Shown here piece after piece: positions 43,972 through 52,510 of a stretch of DNA of 64,000 nucleotides. The DNA comes from Planctomycetota bacterium (GTDB lineage Bacteria > Planctomycetota > UBA1135 > UBA2386). The position numbers and the translations under genes are program-made. Within the stretch, counting starts at the first letter, position 1; the number at the start of each line of letters is the position of its first letter. A model generated the notes under the pieces. It was given only the letters and a program-made list of their open reading frames with translations, made no database searches and had not been told where the DNA came from. The stretch is from NCBI GenBank assembly GCA_014192625.1, contig BJHM01000018.1, forward strand, positions 1-64,000, read 5' to 3'.

Positions 43972-45060
43972 TCAGCGGCGATTTGCTCGCATACCAACCA
44001 TCGAAGCTGCGGTGGGCAACTGCAGGCTGCCGGTAGCGTGCTGGAGCGCCTCCTCGGGCGTGATCAAGTGATGCGCGAGCAGATCACTCAATGCGAGATC
44101 TGCCGTCTGCATTCCGAGTCCCCGGCAGCGCTCCATGATTGCAGGGATCTCGAGAAAAGCAGCTTCATCAATCGCTTTGCGAACGGCGTTATTATTGATC
44201 ATCACCTCGACCATCGGCACGCGGCCGGTGCGGTGCGCCAATGGCAGCAACGTTTGCGAGGTGATCGCGCGCAACGCATTTGCAAGCCGATGCCGTGTGC
44301 GTTCGCGTTCTTCTGGAGATACCAGCGCCTGCAACTCCGTCAGCGCGCCGACCACCGAACTCGCATCGAAACCTGCGAGCACCAGGCAACCGCTCTCCGC
44401 CGCATCGAGTGCTGCGAGCAGCGTCGCGCCATCGCGGAGTTCGGACACTGCAACCACCTCTGCCCCTGACTGCATCGCCTGATGGATGCCGCTTTGAAAG
44501 TCGCCAACATGCGCGCCGACCTCGCGTTGATGCAGCAATGCCTGTGCCTGTGGGTGCAGATACTCAATCGGGTCCTCGATCGTCACCAGGCTCTTGCAGG
44601 TCTCTTGATTAAAGTGGTCGACGAGTGCCGCAAGCGTTGTGCTCTTGCCAGAACCGAAGAACCCAGTAACCAACACGATGCCGCTGCGAAATTGCGTGAG
44701 GGTGGTGATTTGCGGTGGCATTTGGATGTCCGCGAGTCGCGGCGGCGCCTCAGGCACCGGTCGCAGCAACAACGAAACTCCAGCCTCTTGCTGCATCACT
44801 GTGGTGCGAAAACGCTGGCCACTGCGCGCGACGTAGAGCACTTCAACCTGACCATCTCGGCACAACCGCTCGCGATGGTCTTGCAGCAACAGGTCGCGGG
44901 TGACCGTGTCAATGTCGCTCGCGGTCAATACCTCCTGCTCGCTCTGCACAAACTGGCGCTGGATGCGGATGCACGGACGATGCCCCGGAATAAGGTGCAA
45001 CGACGAAGCGCCGGAGCGCGTCATCGAGGTCAAAAGGCTATCAATCTGATCGGCATCCAT
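43972..45060 (-). CDS. PilT-like type IV pilus/secretion ATPase
   Basis: A 362-residue AAA+ ATPase of the PilT/GspE superfamily. N-terminal 'GASSLHLIPGHRPCIRIQRQ' matches the PilT PAS-like region. Walker A is complete ('LVTGFFGSGKSTTLAALVDH', residues 133-141), an Asp box is present ('LVTIEDPIEYLH'), and the Walker B region reads 'AEVVAVSELRDGATLLAALD'. The His box usually written TLHT is replaced by 'LAGFDASS'. It could drive pilus retraction or another dynamic filament; no pilin gene is in the window, so pilT is not assigned. It is 3 bp downstream of the degenerate paralogue, so the two are probably translated together. Confidence 0.85.
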   Translation of the reverse strand: MDADQIDSLLTSMTRSGASSLHLIPGHRPCIRIQRQFVQSEQEVLTASDIDTVTRDLLLQDHRERLCRDGQVEVLYVARSGQRFRTTVMQQEAGVSLLLRPVPEAPPRLADIQMPPQITTLTQFRSGIVLVTGFFGSGKSTTLAALVDHFNQETCKSLVTIEDPIEYLHPQAQALLHQREVGAHVGDFQSGIHQAMQSGAEVVAVSELRDGATLLAALDAAESGCLVLAGFDASSVVGALTELQALVSPEERERTRHRLANALRAITSQTLLPLAHRTGRVPMVEVMINNNAVRKAIDEAAFLEIPAIMERCRGLGMQTADLALSDLLAHHLITPEEALQHATGSLQLPTAASMVGMRANRR

Positions 45061-45063
45061 TGC

Positions 45064-46356
45064 TCAGGCTCCCTTGCCCGCAAGTTTTTTTGAACGATCG
45101 AGCAGCCACGACTTTTCCTCGGCGCGCGAGTAGGCATCCTCGATGCGAAGCAGGCCGCGACCGATCAAATCGATCATGCTGTGATCGAGGCTGTGACCGC
45201 TGTCATCATTGCTTGCTCGCATGAGCAAGTTGAGGCTGGCCAGTTCGCCGTTGCGCAACAGTTCGCGCGCCGCGCTATCGACGAACAACGCCTCTGTCGC
45301 AACCACCATCGCGTCACCCTTTGCAGCGGGCAGGAAGTGCCGCACACAGACCGCGCGCAACACCGACGCGAGCGTGGTGCGCACCCGAGAAACGTCATAG
45401 CTCGGATAAAAGCCGAGCACGCGCTGCAGCGCCGACGTCACCGAAGTGCCATCGATCCAACCAACCACGAGGCGGCCGCCTTCCGCAGCGCGCATCGCCA
45501 AATCGAACGACTCTGGATGCGCCAGCGAACCGACCACAATCGCATCCGGATCTTCGCGCACCGCGGTACGTAGCGCCGGCACATAGCCAGCAACGTGTTC
45601 GCCAACACGGCGGCGGGCAATGAGCGCGCCACTTGGCAACTCCGCGCCGATGGCGTCATCGAGCACGACGACGTAGCGGTTGGCATCACGCGCAATCTCA
45701 GCCAACACCGCCGACAGCGCCTCAACACGACCTTCGCCGCGCTCGCCCACCAACAACACGAGGCCGCGGCCGGCGCGAACGATCTCGACAACCTTCGCGG
45801 GCAGTCCCAACTCTGCGACTGCGGGCGTGTGTTCGGGCTGTAGCGCCACAAAAGCTGCCACGCCGTCGAAGTGGCGGATCGCTGTGATACGGCCACGGCA
45901 GAGATTCTTTTTGTGCAGGTCGACGGCGACACAGTGCCGTCCGGCAAGTTGCTCCAGCACCTTGTCACCCATCTCACGACGAACAAAGTCCCAAACTTCG
46001 GGACCACGCAACGGAGTGTCGGTAAGGGTGCGCCATTCGGCACCGGCACGAGCCAACACTGGCCGCCCCTCACTCAGCACGAGGTCGCGCGCGTGCACGG
46101 CTAACGCGGCGCGAAACCAACCATCGACATCCTGGGTTTCGCTAGCGAGCGCGGTCCGCTGCGCATTGCGACGCGATTGCTGCAGCGCAAGCACCTGATC
46201 GAGCAGCGACTGATCAAGCAACCCCTGCTCAATCAGGATGTGACCCAGCGGCCGGGCACTGCCGGTGAGCGATTGGATCTCAAGACACTTCTCGAGATCG
46301 GCCTCGTCGATAACCCTGCTGTCCAACAACAGCGAACCCAAACGCGTGTCATCCAT
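45064..46356 (-). CDS. PilB/GspE N-domain plus degenerate PilT-like ATPase
   Basis: A 430-residue protein. Residues 1-65 look like the GspE/PilB/MshEN N-domain ('RLGSLLLDSRVIDEADLEKC', 'LGHILIEQGLLDQSLLDQVL'). The rest follows the PilT fold ('EQLAGRHCVAVDLHKKNLCR', 'AVREDPDAIVVGSLAHPESF', 'RAAEGGRLVVGWIDGTS'). The Walker A equivalent is 'GERGEGRVEA' (204-213): the Lys is Arg210 and the following Ser/Thr is Val211. ATP binding is therefore doubtful, and a regulatory or structural role with the intact PilT-like neighbour is inferred. The N-domain class is known to bind c-di-GMP in some ATPases, but the required residues were not checked. Confidence 0.75.
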   Translation of the reverse strand: MDDTRLGSLLLDSRVIDEADLEKCLEIQSLTGSARPLGHILIEQGLLDQSLLDQVLALQQSRRNAQRTALASETQDVDGWFRAALAVHARDLVLSEGRPVLARAGAEWRTLTDTPLRGPEVWDFVRREMGDKVLEQLAGRHCVAVDLHKKNLCRGRITAIRHFDGVAAFVALQPEHTPAVAELGLPAKVVEIVRAGRGLVLLVGERGEGRVEALSAVLAEIARDANRYVVVLDDAIGAELPSGALIARRRVGEHVAGYVPALRTAVREDPDAIVVGSLAHPESFDLAMRAAEGGRLVVGWIDGTSVTSALQRVLGFYPSYDVSRVRTTLASVLRAVCVRHFLPAAKGDAMVVATEALFVDSAARELLRNGELASLNLLMRASNDDSGHSLDHSMIDLIGRGLLRIEDAYSRAEEKSWLLDRSKKLAGKGA

Positions 46357-46434
46357 GCGCTGCGTCTATTCTCCCTAAGCGATTAGCTTGGATCGACGCA
46401 ACGCGAATGCAGCCTTGAGGGCAGAACGCGCAGC

Positions 46435-46977
46435 TCAGTGTGTGCGTTCTTTTCCTGCCGCCGCCAATTGCTGCGCGAGCGGCATCCGAAACAGATAGCT
46501 GCTGCGCACCACCTGCTCGTAGCCCGCCTGTGCGGCGGCAAGATCACCACGACTTTCGCTCACCATTGCCGCCAGCAACGCCTTCAAAACGGGATCCCCC
46601 AACGCAGCAGTGTCGAGTATCGCAGCATTCGGCAGCAGCGCAAACGGCCAGTGCCGCTCCGCACCGCACGCTTTGCGAAACGGCAGATCCACGTTGAGCG
46701 CAATTGCCGCCATCACGCGGGCCAATTGCCGACTATCCGCACCGCTTGCCTCGTTCGGTTCGGCGCACACCTGCTGCAGTAGTGAAAGTCGCGCCGAATG
46801 CTCCAAATCGCCGTCGCACAATCGCACCACCGCAGCGGCACACGAAGTCGGCCAGCAACGCACGGCCAACGACCCAAAAAACACCAAAAACACCGCGCCC
46901 AGAAAGACTCGGAGCTTGCCAGTGAGGCGACTTTCAATCACCCCGATAGTTTCCACGCGCCAAGCCACTTTGCGCAA
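46435..46977 (-). CDS. hypothetical membrane-anchored protein
   Basis: A 180-residue protein with one N-terminal hydrophobic segment ('VFLGAVFLVFFGSLAV', about residues 24-40) after a basic stretch, then a mainly helical soluble part ending 'AAQAGYEQVVRSSYLFRMPL'. The last 60 residues have a TPR-like look ('VSESRGDLAAAQAGYEQV'). I recognise no family. It lies 78 bp upstream of the degenerate PilT-like gene on the same strand and may be part of that small operon, for example as an inner-membrane partner. Confidence 0.6.
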   Translation of the reverse strand: MRKVAWRVETIGVIESRLTGKLRVFLGAVFLVFFGSLAVRCWPTSCAAAVVRLCDGDLEHSARLSLLQQVCAEPNEASGADSRQLARVMAAIALNVDLPFRKACGAERHWPFALLPNAAILDTAALGDPVLKALLAAMVSESRGDLAAAQAGYEQVVRSSYLFRMPLAQQLAAAGKERTH

Positions 46978-47226
46978 GGGATACGTGCGCTAGCACTTGC
47001 GCCAAAAATGCCGACTCGCGTTGGACCGCCAGAAGCCGGGGCCCCTTCACGGTTCCATAAAAATCGCTAGAGTGGCGCGGCGAAGTGACCCCGGAGGGGG
47101 CTACTGAAACACCAGATTTGCGATCTGCTCCACCAGGGAAAATGCGCCGGCGATGCACATTAGCAATCGCGCCGTCGCAACCGTAATGGCTCCCCAAAAG
47201 CACTCGCCCGACCACACTCCAACAAT

Positions 47227-48078
47227 ATGCCGACGAAGACCCTAACCCAGACCGAAAAGAAGCCCAAGAGCAAGCCCGCGACCAGCAAACCCACTTCGGG
47301 CAAACCCACTTCGGGCAAGCTCAGTTCTGGCAAACCCACTTCGGGCAAGCTCAGTTCTGGCAAGCTCACTTCGGGCAAGCTCAGTTCTGGCAAGCTCACT
47401 TCGGGCAAACCCACTTCGGGCAAACCCACTTCGGGCAAACTCAGTTCTGGCGAGCTCACTTCGGGCAAACCAGCCAATAGCAAGCTCAGTTCTGGCAAGC
47501 TCAGTTCTGGTAAACTCACTTCGGGCAAGCCGATTACGACCAAACTCGCCACTGGGGTCCTCATTGCGGGCCGGCCCAGCAAGCCAACCTCGGTTCGCCA
47601 GAAGCCGGTGCGGCCGATCTTTGTGCCGCGCGCCCTTCCGTCTGTCGACGATGACGATGTGTTGATGGCGCACGGTGCTGGCGGTGGCGCAGGCTACGGC
47701 CGATGCGGTGGCCGCATGCTGGTAAGCAAGCTAGAACAAACGATTTGCGACCGTCTCGGCCACTCTGGCGTAGCCCACAGCCACTCGCCGCGACACTTCG
47801 AAGTCCGCCTCGAGACCGGCCAGGTCGGTGCCTACGCACCCATGGTCGTCTTGCGCGGCCGTGGCCGGGAGGGCAAAAGCGTGGTCATCGAGTCCACGGA
47901 TTTGGCCGATTCGCCGATGGTCCGAAAAATCATCGCCTTCCGCGCCCAATACGGCCAAGAATTTTACCTCATCTTTATTGGCACCGAAGAGGTGCTCGAA
48001 GATGTGCCTTTGGCCGCCTACGACGAAGCCTGCGCCGCAGTTAACGTCAACACCCTGATCGCGCGCCTCGCCGAGTAA
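47227..48078 (+). CDS. protein with 16-unit pentapeptide low-complexity tract and orphan C-terminal domain
   Basis: A 283-residue protein. After a Lys/Thr-rich start, residues 21-100 are 16 tandem five-residue units of the kind KPTSG, KLSSG or KLTSG, giving a basic, disordered tract. Residues about 150-283 are a normal-looking globular domain ('RMLVSKLEQTICDRLGHSG', 'YAPMVVLRGRGREGKSVVIE', 'QYGQEFYLIFIGTEE'). The beta-strand order and 'VVIES' faintly recall PD-(D/E)xK nuclease folds, but the second acidic/Lys pair is not evident, so no function is assigned. The repeat could bind nucleic acid or ribosomal RNA through its lysines. A terminator-like hairpin follows. Confidence 0.75.
   Translation: MPTKTLTQTEKKPKSKPATSKPTSGKPTSGKLSSGKPTSGKLSSGKLTSGKLSSGKLTSGKPTSGKPTSGKLSSGELTSGKPANSKLSSGKLSSGKLTSGKPITTKLATGVLIAGRPSKPTSVRQKPVRPIFVPRALPSVDDDDVLMAHGAGGGAGYGRCGGRMLVSKLEQTICDRLGHSGVAHSHSPRHFEVRLETGQVGAYAPMVVLRGRGREGKSVVIESTDLADSPMVRKIIAFRAQYGQEFYLIFIGTEEVLEDVPLAAYDEACAAVNVNTLIARLAE
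47287..47526 (+). repeat. 15-bp in-frame tandem repeat, 16 units
   Basis: Sixteen consecutive 15-bp units, mainly of three types: AAACCCACTTCGGGC, AAGCTCAGTTCTGGC and AAGCTCACTTCGGGC. The length is a multiple of three, so changes in copy number keep the frame. Two units have diverged in the middle (ELTSG, KPANS). Near-identity between units implies recent expansion, and the unit has no stop in several frames, which explains long open frames on the opposite strand. Confidence 0.95.
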
Positions 48079-48114
48079 TAGAACCAGTTCGGAGCGACCT
48101 TCCGTTCTGTGGCC

Positions 48115-48140
48115 GGGCCGCTACTATGTTCGGCCCTTTT
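48115..48140 (+). terminator. rho-independent terminator-like hairpin
   Basis: GGGCCG at 48115-48120 pairs with CGGCCC at 48131-48136 around a 10-nt loop and is followed directly by TTTT (48137-48140). It lies between the repeat-protein gene and the long GreA gene and likely ends the former's transcript. Confidence 0.65.
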
Positions 48141-48172
48141 CGTTTCGCTCTCAAATACAGCCGGATACGAAG

Positions 48173-50359
48173 TTGACGAACGACCTGGTCCAACTCGCAC
48201 GTTCCCTGCAACTCGATTCCCTAGAAAAGGCCTGGGCTCAGGCCACCAAGGCTCCCAAGCCGGATTCGACGCGCCACTACCTCGCAACGATCGACGCGCT
48301 CTGCGAGCGCGACATGCAAAGTCGAGCCGCAGTGCTAGCCGCACAAATGATAGATGCGCTGACCACTGCTGCGGCAGTCGACTCAGCCATCGAGTTGGCC
48401 ACGCGCGTGGTGAAGCGCGGCGCGCACAACGAAGCCCTAGTGCGCAATTTGGTCAGCTTGATCGAGCGCCGGTTTGCTACTGAGGATTGGTGGCCGCTGA
48501 TGCGCGAACGCTCAGGCCTCAACCCAGCCTCGGTGACGGCGCAGGCGCTGCTCGAGTTTGACCGCTTGCGCCGCTACACGACCGGCCATGTGGTCTACCA
48601 CCAAGCTGGCTGGGGCGAAGGCGTGGTCACCGCTTTCCATGCGGACCGCAAAGAAATCGAGGTCACGTTCGCAACGGGCCGCCGCGAAGAGTTCCCGATC
48701 GACACCGTGATTGCGCGCTTCAAGCCACTGGAATCCGACGACCTCCGCGCCATGAAGTTGCAGCAGGTCGACGAGCTGAAGCGGCTGATGGAAAATGAGC
48801 CCGCCATCCTGATCCGCATCGCCGCGAAGCTCTATCGCGGCACGATCAGCAGCACCCAACTCAAGGCTGAGTTGGTGCCAGCAATCGTGGAAGACAAAAC
48901 CTGGGCGAGCTTCTGGAAGCGCGCCAAGACCGCCGCGACCAAGGATGCCTGGCTGAAGGTCGAAGGCAACGCCAACCGCCCGACTTTTGTGCTGCGTGAC
49001 AAACCGATCGGTCTCGCTGAAGAAGCGGCGGTCGCGATGACGTATCAAAATGACCTTGGCGCCCGCGTTGAGCGCCTGCGCGATTACCTGGCGCGCGGTC
49101 AGGACGTGGATGTTCGTCGCCAGATCCTCGACCTCGCCAGCAAAACAATCGCGCAGGCGATCGAAGAGAAGAAGGCCAACCACGCGCACATTCTCGACGG
49201 CCTGCTGTTCTTGGCCGAGCACGGCCACGCCACCCCAGTGCCGCCAGCGCGAGAACTGCGCGCGCTGCTGGTCAGCGCCGACGGCACCCTTCAGCCGAAC
49301 GCGATCGACCGCTTGGCTACTCAAGAGTCGCGTGAGCACGCAGTCAAACTGCTGCCCGAAGCGCTCGGTGAAGATTGGGCCGACCGGTGCCTCGCGATCC
49401 TGCCCGACTTCCCAATCTCGGTGATCGAACCAGTTGTGATGAAGCTCATTGAGGAGAAGCAAGGCGCCCGCCTGCTGGATCTCTGGGACCGCGTGGCGCC
49501 ATATCCGCGCCGGCATCCGGTGCTCACCTATCTGCTGTGCCGCGCTTATGCGGACGGCGTGTTTGATAGCCGCGAAAACCGCCCGGACGAAGTCACGGTT
49601 GGCCGCGTGTTGCTCCACCTTGCTCGCGTGCTCAATGGCGATCGCAAGGGCAATGCTCTCTACAGCCGACTGCTCAGCCGACTCACGAGCCTGCTGTCCG
49701 GCAAGCGCGGTTTCCTAAACAAGCCACTGAAGGCCATCTCGCGTGATAATCTCGCCAGCTACCTCGGCATCACCGAGCGCGCCGGTGAGGACTTCCCGCA
49801 GGAGATCGTCGATATGGTGCTGCGCTGCGTTGCCCTCCGCTTCCCGGAGTTGACCGCGAAGCTTGAGAAACCGTTCTGGGAACGCGAAGACATCATCTTG
49901 ACGACGCGCGCCGGCCTGAAGCGCATCAAAGCCGACTACGACGTGCTGGTCGGCGAGAAGATCCCTGCCAACAGCAAGGCGATCGGTGCCGCAGCTTCAC
50001 TTGGCGACTTGAGCGAGAACAGTGAGTGGGAGTCGGCGATGGAGGAGCAGCGCAACCTGACGACGCGCGCCACCGACATGGACCGCGAGATCCGCGCCGC
50101 CCGCCTGATCGAGGATCAAGACATCCCGACCGACCTTGTCGCGCCGGGCAACCAAGTGATCCTGACCGAAGTCGCCACCGGCACGCAGCTGTCATACAGG
50201 CTGCTCGGCCCTTGGGACATGACCGACGAGAGCGTCATCAACTACCGCGCACCGATCGCGAAGGGCATTCTCGGTCGCAAGGTTGGGGACACTGGCGATC
50301 TGCCGGGCCTCGAAGGTCCAACCCAAGTCCGCATCGAGAAGATCGAGCGCGCAGTGTGA
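48173..50359 (+). CDS. long GreA-type transcription elongation factor with N-terminal extension
   Basis: A 728-residue protein, probably starting at TTG 48173. The last ~165 residues are a complete GreA: coiled coil with the acidic tip 'LGDLSENSEWESAMEEQ' (compare GreA's GDLSENAEY) and the FKBP-like C-domain ('LVAPGNQVILTEVATGTQLS', 'APIAKGILGRKVGD'). GreA stimulates RNA cleavage in backtracked RNA polymerase. The ~560-residue N-terminal part is alpha-helical with a small SH3/tudor-like patch at 135-187 ('HVVYHQAGWGEGVVTAF'), recalling CarD-type RNA polymerase-binding modules. Chlamydial GreA is known to be similarly long, so this is a PVC-style form. The next gene overlaps by 4 bp. Confidence 0.9.
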   Translation: MTNDLVQLARSLQLDSLEKAWAQATKAPKPDSTRHYLATIDALCERDMQSRAAVLAAQMIDALTTAAAVDSAIELATRVVKRGAHNEALVRNLVSLIERRFATEDWWPLMRERSGLNPASVTAQALLEFDRLRRYTTGHVVYHQAGWGEGVVTAFHADRKEIEVTFATGRREEFPIDTVIARFKPLESDDLRAMKLQQVDELKRLMENEPAILIRIAAKLYRGTISSTQLKAELVPAIVEDKTWASFWKRAKTAATKDAWLKVEGNANRPTFVLRDKPIGLAEEAAVAMTYQNDLGARVERLRDYLARGQDVDVRRQILDLASKTIAQAIEEKKANHAHILDGLLFLAEHGHATPVPPARELRALLVSADGTLQPNAIDRLATQESREHAVKLLPEALGEDWADRCLAILPDFPISVIEPVVMKLIEEKQGARLLDLWDRVAPYPRRHPVLTYLLCRAYADGVFDSRENRPDEVTVGRVLLHLARVLNGDRKGNALYSRLLSRLTSLLSGKRGFLNKPLKAISRDNLASYLGITERAGEDFPQEIVDMVLRCVALRFPELTAKLEKPFWEREDIILTTRAGLKRIKADYDVLVGEKIPANSKAIGAAASLGDLSENSEWESAMEEQRNLTTRATDMDREIRAARLIEDQDIPTDLVAPGNQVILTEVATGTQLSYRLLGPWDMTDESVINYRAPIAKGILGRKVGDTGDLPGLEGPTQVRIEKIERAV

Positions 50360-51066
50360 TTGAAAAGGCGCTGGAGACCTTCACGCTGGTTCCAGCGCCC
50401 GGTGAACGCATCGTCGGTGACCAGCTTGCCGGCGCTCTGCCCTGCTACCTGTTTGTGCATGGACTCGGCTCGATGCGCAAGGGCGACAAGAGCGCTGCGC
50501 TGTTTGCTCATGCTGCTGCCCGCGGCCGCGCAGCAGTCCGCTACGACCAACGCGGGCATGGCGAGAGCAGTGGAATAATCGGCCAGGTTGCGGTCTCCGA
50601 GTTGATCGCGGACGCGAGCCTAGTACTCGATCGGATCGGCCCATCGATCCTGTTTGGATCGAGCCTCGGCGGCCTAGTCAGCGCCTTCGTCGCAGCAGAG
50701 CGGCCCAACGATGTGCGCGCACTCGTGCTGCTCGCACCTGCGCTTGGCTATGTACAACGAATGAAGCAGCGACTCGACAAGCATGGCCGGCTTCGCACCA
50801 GCGAAGGGTTTGCCTTTCCGGTGTCACAGCACGTGCTAGCCGATGCCGAACTGCTAGACGAACTAGCACTGCCCAAGCGCTTGCCGATGCCGGTGCTAGT
50901 GGTGCATGGCACTGCCGACGAAACCGTGCCGCACTCGCTCAGCGAACAGTTCTTCGACGGTATCCCGCATGCGCAGAAAGATCTCATGATCATCAAAGGC
51001 GGCGACCACCGCCTGAACAGCGAAATCAGCAAGGTGCTCGCGCGGATGGACCTGCTGCTGGGCTAG
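50356..51066 (+). CDS. alpha/beta-hydrolase
   Basis: A 236-residue serine hydrolase that starts at GTG 50356, overlapping the GreA stop (GTGA), hence probably translationally coupled. The fold motifs are 'YLFVHGLGSMRKGDKSAAL' (oxyanion region), 'AAVRYDQRGHGESSG', nucleophile elbow 'LFGSSLGGLVSAFVA', acid 'VLVVHGTADETVP' and His in 'IKGGDHRL'. The triad is complete. It resembles small esterases/peptidases; the substrate is unknown. Coupling to a transcription factor is odd and may only reflect gene packing. Confidence 0.88.
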   Translation: MIEKALETFTLVPAPGERIVGDQLAGALPCYLFVHGLGSMRKGDKSAALFAHAAARGRAAVRYDQRGHGESSGIIGQVAVSELIADASLVLDRIGPSILFGSSLGGLVSAFVAAERPNDVRALVLLAPALGYVQRMKQRLDKHGRLRTSEGFAFPVSQHVLADAELLDELALPKRLPMPVLVVHGTADETVPHSLSEQFFDGIPHAQKDLMIIKGGDHRLNSEISKVLARMDLLLG

Positions 51067-51319
51067 CGACTCAAAGGACCGCCACGGCACTAAGCCGCTG
51101 AGCCAAGCTTTGCACTGCGCCGCGAAGCCGCTGGACGCAACCGTTGCCGCAAGTCACGCACTGGGTCGCGCCAACCCGGAATTGCGAAATGGGTGATGCC
51201 GTCAAAGCCAAAAGGGGCTCGCTCGGTGCGTTTCATTTCGACGCCACCGTAATGGTCTTTGCGCAGCGACTGGCAGCTTTGGCTGGGCACCTTAGAATCT
51301 GCGTGCCAACGCAGGAGCG

Positions 51320-52429
51320 ATGCCGATGCCTCCCTTGCATCTAGAAGACCTACAGACTCCGACGCTCGTCATCGACCTGGATGCCGTGCGTCACAATCTG
51401 GCCACCATGCGCCATTACCTCGACGGCCGCATGGACCGGTGGCGGCCGCATGTAAAAACCTGCAAGGTCACCGAGGTGCTCGAGTTGCTATTGGCCGAGG
51501 GCGTCCGGCATTTCAAAGTATCAACGACCCGCGAGTGTGAAGTATTGCTCGCGGCCACGAAGCACCCGACCGACGTGCTGTTCGCGATGGCCCAGCACGG
51601 CAGCAACCTGCACCGCGTAGTCGAACTAGCGCAGAAGCACAAAAAGCACCGCTTCGCGATGCTCAGTGAGGATCCCGCGCACGCGACCGAACTGCGCAAA
51701 CTCGCACTCGGCATCTTCGTCGATCTAGATCCTGGCTATCAACGCACCGGCATTCCGCTGCACGATCAACGCCGAGTGCAGGACGTGATCGAAGCTGCTG
51801 GTGATTCCCTGCGCGGCTTGCACTGCTACGAAGGTCACCTCACAAGGGGCTCGCTAGCGGATCGCACGGCCGAGGCGCACGCGATTTATCACGACCTTGT
51901 AGTGCTCGCGCGCTCGCTACCGCACCCGGGCGAACTCGTCACTAGCGGCACACCGACCTTTCTCATTGCTCTGGCATATGAGCCGCTCGGGGCCTTCCTG
52001 CACACCGTGAGCCCCGGGACCGTTGTGTATTGGGATGCGCGCAGTCAGCAGCTCGGCATCGAAGGCTTTGCGTGCGCGGTCTCCGTGCAAACCCGGGTCG
52101 TCAGCCTGCCCAGCGGCGATCGCATCACGGTGGATGCCGGTAGCAAGGCACTCGACGCTGCGGTTGGCGATCCATGCGCGTTCGCAATCGGCAAGTTTCA
52201 TCTGCGCGCCTTGCATCCGAGTGAAGAGCACATGCCGATGCATGTCGAACGTGGCGCGCGACCGCCACTCGGCTCACTCCTGCGACTCGTGCCGGCCCAT
52301 GTCTGTCCAACGGTCAATCTCGCGGACTCGGCGGCACTGGTCGCCAACGGCACCCTACTGCGAGTCGTGCCGGTCGGCGCGCGCGGCCACGAGACCCTGC
52401 CGCCAAAGCGCGCGAAGTTGCTGCGCTGA
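51320..52429 (+). CDS. PLP-dependent D-threonine aldolase/D-serine dehydratase-like (DSD1 family) enzyme
   Basis: A 369-residue protein of the alanine-racemase-fold DSD1/D-threonine aldolase family. The PLP-binding Lys is expected in 'RWRPHVKTCKVTEVLEL'. The PLP-phosphate region and barrel are in 'LGIFVDLDPGYQRTGIP' and 'LHCYEGHLTRGS'. The C-terminal metal site is in 'LHPSEEHMPMHV' and 'LVPAHVCPTVNLAD' (His/Cys ligands). Such enzymes cleave D-threonine to glycine and acetaldehyde or deaminate D-serine. The start may be the ATG at 51320 or 51326. No close operon partner. Confidence 0.9.
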   Translation: MPMPPLHLEDLQTPTLVIDLDAVRHNLATMRHYLDGRMDRWRPHVKTCKVTEVLELLLAEGVRHFKVSTTRECEVLLAATKHPTDVLFAMAQHGSNLHRVVELAQKHKKHRFAMLSEDPAHATELRKLALGIFVDLDPGYQRTGIPLHDQRRVQDVIEAAGDSLRGLHCYEGHLTRGSLADRTAEAHAIYHDLVVLARSLPHPGELVTSGTPTFLIALAYEPLGAFLHTVSPGTVVYWDARSQQLGIEGFACAVSVQTRVVSLPSGDRITVDAGSKALDAAVGDPCAFAIGKFHLRALHPSEEHMPMHVERGARPPLGSLLRLVPAHVCPTVNLADSAALVANGTLLRVVPVGARGHETLPPKRAKLLR

Positions 52430-52510
52430 AGGCGCGCCCTCCGCCGCGTCAGCGCAGACAGCGAAAACCAACTGCGCCCCCGCGCCACTCACGGCCAGCC
52501 AAGGGCCACA

